A stretch of DNA of 41,231 nt from Nocardia xishanensis NBRC 101358 (lineage in GTDB: Bacteria > Actinomycetota > Actinomycetes > Mycobacteriales > Mycobacteriaceae): the NCBI RefSeq assembly GCF_001613365.1, contig NZ_BDCF01000062.1:1-41231 (forward strand). Direction: 5' to 3'. The notes below the pieces were generated by a model. It made no database searches and had not been told where the DNA came from. It worked only from the letters and a program-made list of their open reading frames with translations. Both the position numbers and the translations under genes were made by a program. Shown here in pieces: positions 30,774-39,194 of this stretch; positions within the stretch are counted from its first letter, which is position 1; the number at the start of each line of letters is the position of its first letter.

Positions 30774-33134
30774 TCAGTCGAACTCGCCGACCCAGCCGGG
30801 ATGCCAGAGACGTCCGGTCTCGGTCCAGTTCATGAAGCGCACGGTGCCCGCGATCTTCGGGGTCACCCACACCGCCTCCTTGCGTTCCTCGGCGGTCAGC
30901 GGGTTGTCGAACGGGCTGGTCTTGCGTTCCAGCTTGCGCAGCCTGGCGGCCAGCTCGCGCATGCCGGACTCGCCGAAGCCGGTGCCGACGCGGCCCACGT
31001 AGATCAACCTGTCCCGGTACGGAATTCCGACGAGCAGCGACTTGAACTCGCGCGCGTCGCTGCGCCGCCAGCCGCCGACCATCACCCGCTGGGTGCGCCA
31101 GTTGCGCTGCTTGACCCACGAATGTCCGCGCTTGCCTGGCAGATACACCGAATCCTTGCGCTTGGCGATGACACCCTCCATGCCGTGTTCCTGGCTGTAG
31201 TGCAACGCCACGGACCCGGGACCATCCAGCCGGGGCGGCACGCGCAACGAGGGCGAGTTGGCGGCGAGCGCCTCCAGCACTCGCCTGCGGTCCGAATAGC
31301 GTTTGCGCACCAGCGAGGTGCCGTCCAGATACAGCACATCGAACGCGACGAAGACGGCGCGGGCCGCATCAGCTTGCAGCAGGCCCAGATTCGCGACGCC
31401 GTGGTCGTCGAAGACGACCGCCTCGCCGTCCAGGACGACACGGTGGCCGACCAGCTCCTTCGCGAGAACCCCGATACCCGGATAGCGCGAGGTCACGATG
31501 TTGCCCGCGCGGCTGCGCAAGGTCACCGCGCCGGAATCGATCTCGGCGATCAGGCGGAAGCCGTCCCACTTCGTCTCGAAGCACCATTCGACCTCGTCCA
31601 ATTCGCCCACATCGCCGGAGGTGGCCAGCATCGGCGCGAGACCACGGGGAAACGGCGCGTCGCCTGTCGGCGCCTGCGGTTCGATCGGTTCGGGAGCCGC
31701 GGACTCACCGCCGGATCCGTTGGACGGCTCTCGTTTCGCTGGGCTCCGGGACGAATCTCGCTGCGCTTCGGCGTCTTTCGATTCCGGCTGCTGATCGCGC
31801 ATGAGATGCATCAGCCACTGGTTGCCGTTGGTCTGGATGAGCGCGTAGCGGCCGGTGAGCCGCTCGCCGTGGAAGCGGACGATCACCTCGTCGTCGCGCC
31901 ACTTCTCGGTCTCGTAGGTGCCGGTATCCCAGATGGTCATCTCCCCCGCGCCGTACTCCCCCTTGGGAATCTCGCCGTGGAAGTGCAGGTACTCCAGCGG
32001 ATGATCCTCGGTGTGCACCGCGAGCCGGTTCTGCCGCGTCGAGGTCGGCGGACCTTTCGGCACCGCCCAGGACACCAGGACGCCGTCGCGTTCCAGCCGC
32101 ACGTCCCAGTGCAGGCGGCGCGCGTGGTGTTCCTGCACCACGAAACGATTTCCGGCGCTTGCGACGGGCCGCGCCGACGGCACCGGCTCGGGGGTGCGCG
32201 CCGGATCGCGCATGGAGCGGTACTTGCTCAGCGCGTCGGCGCCGCCCGCATCCGGCGGATCCAGCTCGGCGAGCAGATCGCCGTCGTCCCGGTAGCGCAC
32301 GAGCACTTCCTCGAAACGCAAGTGCCGCAGCTTCTTCCGGTTCTCGATCTCGGCCCAGGCGCGCGGCGCCGCGGCATTGGGCTCGGTGCGGCCGCGCAGC
32401 GAATAGGGCGCGATGGTGGTCTTGGCCGGGTTGTTCTGGCTCCAGTCCAGGAACACCTTCCCGCGCCGGACGGACTTGGCCATGGCGGCCGTGACCAGGT
32501 CCGGGTGCAGCTTCTCCAGATTGCCCGCCACCTGCTTGGCCACGGTCGACGCGCCGCCGGGACTGAGCACCCGATCCAGCGGCACATAGAGGTGAATTCC
32601 CTTGCTGCCACTGGTGACCGGGAACGCGTGCAGCCCGATGCCCTCGACCATCTCCCGCACGGCCAGGGCGACCGTCGCGCATTCCGGCAGTCCGACGCCG
32701 GGTCCCGGATCCAGGTCGAAGACGAGGCGGGTGGCAGGCCCCATCTCGTCGTCGTCGAAACGCCATTGCGGCACATGCACTTCCAGTGACGCTTGCTGCC
32801 CGATCCAGGCCAGACCGGCCTCGGAATCGATCAGCGGATAGACCACCCGTCGATCGGAATGTGCGAGCGCGCGGCGCTCTAGCCAGGGAGGGGCGTGTTC
32901 GGCGAGATTCTTTTCGAAGAAGGAGGGGTGGTCGACCCCGTTGGGCCAGCGCTTTCTCGTCACCGGGCGCCCGGCGATATGCGGCAGCATCGCCGGAGCG
33001 ATGGCCGCGTAGTAGGCGATCACCTCGCCCTTGGTGGTCCCGGTCGCCGGATACAGCACCTTGTCGAGGTTGCTGAGTTCGACCTCGACATCGGGTCGGC
33101 CCGGACCACCACCGAATGCACGGCGGGACACCAT
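30774..33134 (-). CDS. ligD: ATP-dependent DNA ligase LigD (polymerase-phosphoesterase-ligase)
   Basis: 786-residue end-joining enzyme in the mycobacterial domain order. Polymerase/primase domain about 10-290: KVLYPATGTTKGEVIAYY, the metal DxD in VFDLDPGPG (about 138-146), and SGSKGIHLYVPL. 3'-phosphoesterase domain about 325-450: VQEHHARRLHWDVRLE with its catalytic His, EIPKGEYGAGEM. A Pro/Ser/Glu-rich linker follows, then the ligase domain (about 490-786): adenylated Lys in ETKWDGFRL (about 521), DGEAVVFDD, GMEGVIAKR and the OB-fold region FKSLLVGIPYRDRLIYVGRVG. It repairs double-strand breaks together with Ku; no ku gene is in this window. Flanked on both sides by orphan MT0933-type genes. 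The preceding hairpin suggests its own promoter. Confidence 0.96.
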   Translation of the reverse strand: MVSRRAFGGGPGRPDVEVELSNLDKVLYPATGTTKGEVIAYYAAIAPAMLPHIAGRPVTRKRWPNGVDHPSFFEKNLAEHAPPWLERRALAHSDRRVVYPLIDSEAGLAWIGQQASLEVHVPQWRFDDDEMGPATRLVFDLDPGPGVGLPECATVALAVREMVEGIGLHAFPVTSGSKGIHLYVPLDRVLSPGGASTVAKQVAGNLEKLHPDLVTAAMAKSVRRGKVFLDWSQNNPAKTTIAPYSLRGRTEPNAAAPRAWAEIENRKKLRHLRFEEVLVRYRDDGDLLAELDPPDAGGADALSKYRSMRDPARTPEPVPSARPVASAGNRFVVQEHHARRLHWDVRLERDGVLVSWAVPKGPPTSTRQNRLAVHTEDHPLEYLHFHGEIPKGEYGAGEMTIWDTGTYETEKWRDDEVIVRFHGERLTGRYALIQTNGNQWLMHLMRDQQPESKDAEAQRDSSRSPAKREPSNGSGGESAAPEPIEPQAPTGDAPFPRGLAPMLATSGDVGELDEVEWCFETKWDGFRLIAEIDSGAVTLRSRAGNIVTSRYPGIGVLAKELVGHRVVLDGEAVVFDDHGVANLGLLQADAARAVFVAFDVLYLDGTSLVRKRYSDRRRVLEALAANSPSLRVPPRLDGPGSVALHYSQEHGMEGVIAKRKDSVYLPGKRGHSWVKQRNWRTQRVMVGGWRRSDAREFKSLLVGIPYRDRLIYVGRVGTGFGESGMRELAARLRKLERKTSPFDNPLTAEERKEAVWVTPKIAGTVRFMNWTETGRLWHPGWVGEFD

Positions 33135-33145
33135 GACTCGATAGT

Positions 33146-33182
33146 ACGGCCGGGAACCGACAGGTCGGCGGTCCCCGGCCGT
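33146..33182 (-). terminator. Hairpin terminator before ligD
   Basis: ACGGCCGGG (33146-33154) pairs with CCCGGCCGT (33174-33182), extended inward by ACC/GGT across one mismatch. It lies 8 bases past the stop of the second MT0933-type gene and upstream of ligD. Confidence 0.65.
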
Positions 33183-33189
33183 GCGATCC

Positions 33190-33408
33190 TCAGGCCTGCG
33201 GTGACCGGCCCTGGCCGGGCTGCTCCGGAGGAACCACCTTCTTGGCGGCCTCCTTGCCCTTCTCGATCTTGTCCGAGTACTTCCCGTGCGTCTTCTGGTC
33301 GATGAAGTCGCCTGCCTTGTCGACCGCCTCGTTGATCTTGCCCGAGTTCTTGGCCGCCGCTTCCTTGCCCTTGCCGACCAGGCCCTTCAGAGTGTCCGTC
33401 AGGCTCAT
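33190..33408 (-). CDS. MT0933/Rv0909-family small antitoxin-like protein 2
   Basis: 72 residues, Lys/Glu-rich helix with the signature DKAGDFIDQKTHGKYSDKIEKG (split around 30-51) and a short Pro/Gly tail. Same family as the 59-residue protein at 30489, and the two share AVDKAGD/VIDKAGD..IDQKT. It follows the Rv0906-like metallo-hydrolase by 50 bases on the same strand. This matches the mycobacterial order Rv0905-Rv0906-...-Rv0909, so it is the likely positional counterpart of Rv0909. The ribosome binding site (AAGGAACGAGGG) precedes the ATG. No adjacent toxin gene. Confidence 0.82.
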   Translation of the reverse strand: MSLTDTLKGLVGKGKEAAAKNSGKINEAVDKAGDFIDQKTHGKYSDKIEKGKEAAKKVVPPEQPGQGRSPQA

Positions 33409-33458
33409 CGCCCTCGTTCCTTTCCTGCCGCCAATCGGGTGTCGGAGATACCGACAGG

Positions 33459-34604
33459 TCAACCTACATTTTCCCACCACGAATCGCGGGGAGGCAGGGC
33501 ATGCGGCGACAGGCGCTGTCCCGGCATCGGCACCGCGACCGAGGTGCCCGCGTCCTGCGCGGCGGCGACCATCCGGTGCACCGGCTCCGACCATCCGTGG
33601 AAGGCCAGATTGAACGTCGCCCAGTGGATCGGCACGAGCAGGCCGTGGCCGGGATCGCCGACACACAGATCGGCGTGCGCGCGCACCGCCTCCTCCGGGT
33701 TCATGTGCACGTCGGCCCAGCGCTCATCGTACGCGCCGATCGGCAGCAGCGTCAGGTCGAAGGGGCCGAGCGCGGCGCCCGCCTCGGCGAACGACTTGGT
33801 GTAGCCGGTGTCGCCGCCGAAATACACCCGCCGCGTCGGGCCGACGATGGACCAGGACGCCCACAGCGTGGTGTTCCGCACCAGGCCGCGGCCCGAGAAG
33901 TGCCGTGCCTCAGTGCAGCTGAGCACCAGATCGGTCCCGTCCCGCTCCCGGCCCAGTGCTGCCAGCGAAACCGACCCGCCCCAATCCAATTCGACGATGC
34001 GGTGTTCGGGAACACCCCAGTGCCGCAGGTGCGCGCCGATTCCGATCGGGACCAGGAACGGCGTGGACTGCCCGACCACGAGCGCCCGGATGGTCTCCTT
34101 GTCCAGGTGGTCGTAGTGGTCGTGGGAGATGATCACCGCGTCCACCTGAGGCAGCTCGGCGAGTGGGACCGGCACCGGGTGCAACCGCGCCGGGCCGACC
34201 AGCGGCGAGGGCGAAACCCGTTCGCTCCATACGGGATCGGTGAGGATCCGATACCCGTCCACCTCGATCAGCGCCGACGCGTGGCCGTACCAGGTCACCG
34301 CGAGATCGGCGGCCTCGGCGGGCGGCTGCGGCTTCTGCAGCGGAACGACTCCGCGCGGGCGCCCGAGATTGCGCTTGGTGAACGCCGAATACAGCAGGGA
34401 GGGAACCGAACCCGCCGCGATCTGGGTGCTCGGCTCGCTGTTGTGGAACTGGCGGTCGCGGTAGCTCACCGACCCGGCCGCGTACGGCTGGATGGCCGAC
34501 ATCGAGGCGCCGATCGACGACGGTATGCCCCACGCGGCCCTGACCACCCAGGTGAGACCGGCTGCGGCTGCTGCGAAACCGAGCATCTTCCTCGTCCTCA
34601 TCAT
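33459..34604 (-). CDS. Metallo-beta-lactamase-fold hydrolase (Rv0906 / NAPE-PLD-like)
   Basis: 381 residues. The N-terminal hydrophobic segment (about 6-26, FAAAAAGLTWVVRAAWG) suggests a membrane anchor or signal. The MBL domain has the metal motif ISHDHYDHLD (about 183-192), His in the strand before it (WYGHASALIE, about 107), the bridging Asp in YFGGDTGYT (about 285) and a late PIHWATF. This pattern matches the UlaG/NAPE-PLD branch and Rv0906 of M. tuberculosis. Its substrate is probably a phosphodiester or lipid. The start ATGA overlaps the EchA6-like stop by four bases, so both are co-translated. The longer frame upstream lies within the EchA6-like gene and is rejected. Confidence 0.88.
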   Translation of the reverse strand: MMRTRKMLGFAAAAAGLTWVVRAAWGIPSSIGASMSAIQPYAAGSVSYRDRQFHNSEPSTQIAAGSVPSLLYSAFTKRNLGRPRGVVPLQKPQPPAEAADLAVTWYGHASALIEVDGYRILTDPVWSERVSPSPLVGPARLHPVPVPLAELPQVDAVIISHDHYDHLDKETIRALVVGQSTPFLVPIGIGAHLRHWGVPEHRIVELDWGGSVSLAALGRERDGTDLVLSCTEARHFSGRGLVRNTTLWASWSIVGPTRRVYFGGDTGYTKSFAEAGAALGPFDLTLLPIGAYDERWADVHMNPEEAVRAHADLCVGDPGHGLLVPIHWATFNLAFHGWSEPVHRMVAAAQDAGTSVAVPMPGQRLSPHALPPRDSWWENVG

Positions 34605-35329
34605 CGCCCCACGAACTTCGCCGCGCGCTTCTCCGCCCGCGCCGTGCGGCCCTCGTGGGCGTCGGCGCTGGTCCACGCGGCTTCGAGCGCCGCGCGCTGC
34701 TGCGCGGATTCCGGTTCGCGGGTGCCGTCGTCGTTGAGCACCAGTTTCATGTGGCGCAGCGAAAGCGGCGCCAGCTCCGCGATGGATTTCGCCCACTCCT
34801 GCGCGTCGGCGAGGGTGCCGAGTTTGTTGGCGAAGCCGAAGGAGTAGCAGTCAGCGGCCGGAACACGTTCGGCGCCAAGCAGAATGGTGCGAGCCGGGCC
34901 GCCGCCGATCAGCGAGACGAGCCGCCGCACGGTCCACCGGTCGACGGTGATGCCGAGTTTGGCGGCCGGGATGGCGATGTAGGCGTCCGGCGCGATCACC
35001 CGCAGATCCGAGGCGAGCGCCAATTGCACGCCCGCGCCGAGCGCTCCGCCGTTGATGGCGGAGATCACCGGCACCGGGACCGACTCGATGGTGTGCAGCA
35101 TGTCGAGCAGATCGGAGAGGAAATCGTCGGAGTAGACACCCGACAGATCCGCACCCGCGCTGAAGATCGGGCCGCGCCCGGTGAGGACGATCACCCGCGC
35201 CCCCTCGGCGACGGCGGCCAGCACGGCCTCGCGTAGCCGGGTCACGAGCTCGTGGTTCAGCGCGTTGCGCCGCTCCTCGCGTTGTAATTCGATGGTGACG
35301 ACGTCACCATCTCGGCTAACTCCGAGCAT
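34601..35329 (-). CDS. echA6: EchA6-like enoyl-CoA hydratase-fold acyl-CoA-binding protein
   Basis: 242 residues, crotonase fold, strongly resembling M. tuberculosis EchA6 (Rv0905, 243 residues) as I recall it: TIELQREERRNALNHEL, the oxyanion motif SAGADLSG (about 57-64), INGGALGAGVQLA (about 92-104), DRWTVRRL with Trp132 aligned to the EchA6 CoA-contacting Trp133, and NKLGTLADAQEWA. The two catalytic Glu residues of hydratases are absent: the usual PExxLG reads PAAKLG (121-126). EchA6 is non-catalytic and shuttles fatty acyl-CoA towards mycolic acid synthesis; the same role is likely here. GGGGAGG lies four bases before the ATG at 35329; the TTG at 35347 would include that ribosome binding site and is rejected. 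Confidence 0.87.
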   Translation of the reverse strand: MLGVSRDGDVVTIELQREERRNALNHELVTRLREAVLAAVAEGARVIVLTGRGPIFSAGADLSGVYSDDFLSDLLDMLHTIESVPVPVISAINGGALGAGVQLALASDLRVIAPDAYIAIPAAKLGITVDRWTVRRLVSLIGGGPARTILLGAERVPAADCYSFGFANKLGTLADAQEWAKSIAELAPLSLRHMKLVLNDDGTREPESAQQRAALEAAWTSADAHEGRTARAEKRAAKFVGR

Positions 35330-35392
35330 GCATCCTCCCCGACTCAAAGTGTCGTTTGGTTACTTTCACTCTGCCACAGGCGGCGGAGCGGG

Positions 35393-36535
35393 ATGCCGCA
35401 GGCGATACGATCGGCGGCTGTGCCGACCGACTTCGACATCCTGGTGATCGGCGCTGGTCAGGCGGGGCTGTCGGCCGGCTACCACCTGCGCCGCCTCGGG
35501 CTGCGCCCGGGAGTGGACTTTCTCGTCGTCGACCACGCGCCGGGACCGGGCGGGGCCTGGCAGTTCCGCTGGCCATCGCTCACGCTGAGCACCGTCAATC
35601 GGGTGCACGATCTGCCGGGGATGTCGTTCGCCGAGACCTTGCCGCCCGGTTCGGAAAGCGCGCAGGCGGCCACGGCCGTGCCGCACTACTACGAGCTGTA
35701 CGAGAAGCGCTTCGATCTTCGGGTGCGCAGGCAGGTGTCCGTCGGCGTGGTGTGCGACCGCACCGAGGACGGCCTGCGCTGCGACGGGCGCGGGACCGTC
35801 CTCAACGCCGAAACCGACACCGCGGGCACGATCAGGGTGCGCGGACTGATCAACGGCACCGGAACCTGGGAGCGGCCGTTCATCCCCCACTATCGAGGTC
35901 AGGAGAACTTCGCGGGGCGTCAGCTGCACACCCGCGACTATCACGCCGCCGAGGAGTTCACCGGAAAGCACGTCGTGATCGTCGGCGGCGGCATCTCGGC
36001 GGTGCAGCTGCTGGACGAGATCTCGAAGGTCACCACGACCACGTGGGTCACCAGGGCCGAGCCGGTGTTCCGTGACGCGGAGTTCACCGACGAGGCGGGC
36101 CGGGCGGCGGTGGCGCTGGTGGAGGACCGGGTGCGCAACGGCCTGCCGCCGGGTTCGGTGGTCTCGGTGACCGGCTTGCGCTGGGACGACCGGCTGCGCG
36201 CCGCGGAGGCGCGCGGCGCGCTGCGCAGGAAGCCGATGTTCGACCACATCGAACCCGACGGGGTCCGCTGGGCGGACGGCACGTTCCAGCGTGCCGATGT
36301 CATCCTGTGGGCCACCGGGTTCCGCAGCGCGCTGGACCATCTGGCCCCGCTGCGGCTGCGCGGACCCGGCGGCGGGATCACCATGACCGGACGTCTCGCG
36401 ACGCAGGTCGCGGTCGATCCGCGCATCCACCTGATCGGCTACGGACCGTCCGCGAGCACCATCGGCGCGAACCGCGCCGGCCGGGCGGCCGCCGTCGAGC
36501 TGACCGAGTACCTCGGTATCGGCGACTGCGGCTGA
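35393..36535 (+). CDS. FAD/NAD(P)-dependent flavoprotein monooxygenase
   Basis: 380 residues. Two Rossmann motifs: GAGQAGLSAGYHL at about 18-30 for FAD and VVIVGGGISAVQLL at about 195-208 for NAD(P)H. In between, GGAWQFRWPSLTL (about 54-66) resembles FMO and lysine-hydroxylase-like flavoproteins, and ILWATGFRSALDHL (about 304-317) is the ATG motif of these oxidoreductases. It lacks the BVMO fingerprint of the two other monooxygenases, so it belongs to a different group. The GTG at 35420 is an alternative start leading straight into the first beta strand. It is divergent from the EchA6-like gene and convergent with the aldo/keto reductase nine bases away. Substrate unknown. Confidence 0.87.
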   Translation: MPQAIRSAAVPTDFDILVIGAGQAGLSAGYHLRRLGLRPGVDFLVVDHAPGPGGAWQFRWPSLTLSTVNRVHDLPGMSFAETLPPGSESAQAATAVPHYYELYEKRFDLRVRRQVSVGVVCDRTEDGLRCDGRGTVLNAETDTAGTIRVRGLINGTGTWERPFIPHYRGQENFAGRQLHTRDYHAAEEFTGKHVVIVGGGISAVQLLDEISKVTTTTWVTRAEPVFRDAEFTDEAGRAAVALVEDRVRNGLPPGSVVSVTGLRWDDRLRAAEARGALRRKPMFDHIEPDGVRWADGTFQRADVILWATGFRSALDHLAPLRLRGPGGGITMTGRLATQVAVDPRIHLIGYGPSASTIGANRAGRAAAVELTEYLGIGDCG

Positions 36536-36544
36536 GCTGTCCGA

Positions 36545-37396
36545 TCAGAGACCGGCGGTGAAGCTGTCCGGGTTCGGGCCGATGCGCCCGCCGCGGTCGA
36601 GCGCGTCGATCGCGTCCATGTGTCCGGGCGCGAGCTCGAAGCCGAACACGTCGAAGTTGGCGGCCATGCGCGACGGCGTGACCGACTTCGGGATGACGAT
36701 GTTGCCGAGTTGCAGGTGCCACCGGATGATCACCTGCGCCGGGGTGCGGCCGAGCTCGTTCGCGATCGCGGTAATGGTCTTGTCCTCGAGCATGGTGCCC
36801 TGGCCGAGCGGGCTCCACGCCTCGGTGGCGATGGCGTTGGCGGCGTGGAATTCGCGCAGCTCGTGCTGGGCGAAACCGGGGTGCAACTCGATCTGGTTGA
36901 CCGCCGGGATCTCGCCGGTCTCCTCGATCACCCGCCGCAGGTTCGCCACGGTGAAATTGGACACACCGATCGAGCGAACCCGGCCCTGGCGCTTGAGCTC
37001 CTGGAAAGCGCGGAAGGTGTCGATGAACTTGTCGGCGATGGCCACCGGCCAGTGGATCAGGTAAAGATCCAAGTAATCGAGGCCGAGCTTCGCCATGCTC
37101 GCGTCGAAGGCGCGAAAGGTGGCTTCGTAGCCCTGATCGGCGTTCCACAGCTTCGTGGTGACGTAGATCTCGTCGCGCGGGAGGCCGGCCGCGCGGATCG
37201 CCCGCCCGGTGCCCTCCTCGTTGCCGTAGATCGCGGCGGTGTCGATGCTGCGGTAACCGGCGCCTAGCGCGGCGGTTACGACGTCTGCCACGTCCTCTGG
37301 CGGCACCTGGAACACACCGAATCCGAGCTGCGGGATGACGTTGCCGTCGTTCAGCACGATCGACGGCACGGCGGAGGTTTCGCTTCGGAAGCTCAC
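36545..37396 (-). CDS. Aldo/keto reductase (Rv2971-like)
   Basis: 283-residue NADPH-dependent carbonyl reductase with an intact catalytic tetrad: Asp52 and Tyr57 (SIDTAAIYGNE), Lys82 (VTTKLWN) and His115 (YLIHWP). Cofactor motifs SIGVSNF (about 143) and IVIPKSVTPSRM near 236 are present. It is close in layout to AKR5-type enzymes such as M. tuberculosis Rv2971, which reduce aldehydes and dicarbonyls such as methylglyoxal. Start: GTG at 37396 gives the family length; a TTG at 37432 would add 12 residues without clear benefit. It could remove aldehydes formed by the neighbouring oxygenase, but that link is conjecture. Confidence 0.9.
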   Translation of the reverse strand: MSFRSETSAVPSIVLNDGNVIPQLGFGVFQVPPEDVADVVTAALGAGYRSIDTAAIYGNEEGTGRAIRAAGLPRDEIYVTTKLWNADQGYEATFRAFDASMAKLGLDYLDLYLIHWPVAIADKFIDTFRAFQELKRQGRVRSIGVSNFTVANLRRVIEETGEIPAVNQIELHPGFAQHELREFHAANAIATEAWSPLGQGTMLEDKTITAIANELGRTPAQVIIRWHLQLGNIVIPKSVTPSRMAANFDVFGFELAPGHMDAIDALDRGGRIGPNPDSFTAGL

Positions 37397-37577
37397 CCGT
37401 CCGACCGTAGAAGTGCGCGGGCGAACCGTCAACGACGCTTACCCGCGTGTTCGCCCGCAATAATGCTGCTGAACTGGGCATTTCGCCCATGCGCTCGGGT
37501 CGGCGGCGCTGGAAGCGGATTTCGTTGCCCGTCGATAGCGAAACCGTTGCTGCACGATAGCGGACACAGCGCTCGGT

Positions 37578-39095
37578 TCAGTAGGCCGGACGCCCGAGCC
37601 TGCGGTAGCGCTGACGCCGAGCGCGTTCGAGATCGTGCAGCGGCAGCGCGCGCAGGCGGGCCAATTCCGCGCCGATGGCGGCGACCATGCGGCGGGCGAA
37701 GTCGACCGGTTCGTCGGCGGCGTCGGGGTCTTCCGAGACGATGCGGTCGACGATGCCGTCGGCGAGCAGCGCGGGTGCGCTGATGCGTTGAGCCTCGGCG
37801 AGTTCCGGTGCGTGCTCGGTGTCGCGGAAGACGATCGCGCTGGCGCCTTCCGGGGGCAGCGGCGCGAGCCAGGCGTTGGTGGCGGCCAGGACTCGGTCGG
37901 CGGGCAGCAGCGCGAGCGCACCGCCGCCGGTGCCCTGGCCGAGCAGCACCGAGACGGTCGGGGTGTCCAGTGTCACCAGATCGGAGATGCAGCGGGCGAT
38001 TTCGGGAGCGAGTCCGCGCTCCTCGGCCTCCTTGGACAGCGCCGCGCCCACCGTGTCGATCACCAGCACCAGCGGCAACCGCAACTCCTCGGCCAACGCC
38101 ATGCTGCGGCGCGCCTCGCGCAACGCGGCCGGGCCCATGGTCTCGCCGAGCCGTCCGGCACGGTCGTGCCCGAAGACCACGCAGGGCTGGCCGCGGAATC
38201 TGGCGAGCGCGTGCACCACGCTGCGATCGGTCTCGCCCTGGCCGGTGCCGCTGAGCGGAACCCGTTGCGTCACATGGCGCAGCAGGTGGCGGAGTCCGGG
38301 GCGGTCAGGGCGGCGCGAGGCCAGTACGGATTGCCAGGCGGAATCGGCATCGGCGACCGTACCGTGCGCGACCGAGGCCGGATCCGGACCGGGACGCCGA
38401 TCCGCGGCCGGCTCTTCGTCGCGCACTTCTCCACTGAGCACGCTCAGCGCGCGATGGGCGATCCGGCGGAAGACGTGCACCGGCACCACGCCGTCGATGA
38501 CGCCACGGTGATAGAGGTTCTCCGCGACCTGAACGCCCTCCGGGAAGTCCTTGCCGTAGAGCGCCTTGTAGACGCGCGGACCGAGGAAGCCGATCAGCGC
38601 TCCGGGCTGCGCGAAGGTCATGTGGCCGAGCGAGCCCCACGACGCGAACACCCCGCCCATGGTCGGGTCGCGTAGGTAGACGAGATAGGGATGGCCCGCG
38701 GCCTTGTGCGCGGCGACCGCGCCCGCGATCTTCACCATCTGCACGAACGCGACGGTGCCCTCCTGCATGCGGGTGCCGCCTGAGGTCGGTGACGCGACGA
38801 GAGGCAGACCGATTTCGGTGGCCCGTTCGACGGCCGCGACGATGCGTTCGGCCGCCGCGACGCCGATCGAGCCGGCCAGAAACCCGAACTCGCAGGCGAT
38901 CACGGCCACCCGCCGACCGCGCAGCAGACCCTCACCGGTGAGCACCGACTCGTCGGTGCCCGCCGTCGACGCGGCTTTACGCAGATCATCGCGGTAGCGC
39001 GGGGACGCGGCGACCTCGAGCGGTGGCCGATCCCAGCTGACGAACGACTCCCCGTCGAGCAGTTGCCCGAGCCACTCCCGCGCCGAAATCCGCAT
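37578..39095 (-). CDS. accD3: AccD3-like acyl-CoA carboxyltransferase (fused beta-alpha subunits)
   Basis: 505 residues, two crotonase-fold carboxyltransferase halves in one chain. The N-terminal (AccD-like) half has GGTRMQEGTVAFVQMVKIAGAV (about 105-127), HPYLVYLRDPTMGGVFASWGSL, IGFLGPRVY. The C-terminal (AccA-like) half has LRHLLRHVTQR, FRGQPCVVFGHDRAG, PLVLVIDTVGAALSKEAEERG and GQGTGGGALALLPADRVLA. The N-terminus lacks a CxxC zinc ribbon. It corresponds in length and position to M. tuberculosis AccD3 (Rv0904c, next to echA6). It would transfer carboxyl groups from biotin to an acyl-CoA; a biotin subunit is not in this window. In mycobacteria accD3 and echA6 face each other; here an oxidoreductase pair lies between them. 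Confidence 0.85.
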   Translation of the reverse strand: MRISAREWLGQLLDGESFVSWDRPPLEVAASPRYRDDLRKAASTAGTDESVLTGEGLLRGRRVAVIACEFGFLAGSIGVAAAERIVAAVERATEIGLPLVASPTSGGTRMQEGTVAFVQMVKIAGAVAAHKAAGHPYLVYLRDPTMGGVFASWGSLGHMTFAQPGALIGFLGPRVYKALYGKDFPEGVQVAENLYHRGVIDGVVPVHVFRRIAHRALSVLSGEVRDEEPAADRRPGPDPASVAHGTVADADSAWQSVLASRRPDRPGLRHLLRHVTQRVPLSGTGQGETDRSVVHALARFRGQPCVVFGHDRAGRLGETMGPAALREARRSMALAEELRLPLVLVIDTVGAALSKEAEERGLAPEIARCISDLVTLDTPTVSVLLGQGTGGGALALLPADRVLAATNAWLAPLPPEGASAIVFRDTEHAPELAEAQRISAPALLADGIVDRIVSEDPDAADEPVDFARRMVAAIGAELARLRALPLHDLERARRQRYRRLGRPAY

Positions 39096-39161
39096 CGCGC
39101 GAGCATATCCGCACGGTCGGACGGCACAGCCGCCCGCGCCGCGGATCGTTCGGTGACGAAA

Positions 39162-39185
39162 ACGGCCGCGGCGAACCGCGGCCGT
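39162..39185 (-). terminator. 10-bp hairpin terminator of the conservon operon
   Basis: ACGGCCGCGG (39162-39171) and CCGCGGCCGT (39176-39185) around a 4-base loop, followed on the minus strand by TTTTCG. It lies 9 bases past the cvnD stop. Confidence 0.82.
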
Positions 39186-39194
39186 CCCCGGTGA

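Noticed and set aside
30801..32789. 662-codon open frame opposite ligD
   Set aside because: Antisense shadow of a fully conserved LigD; no recognisable product.
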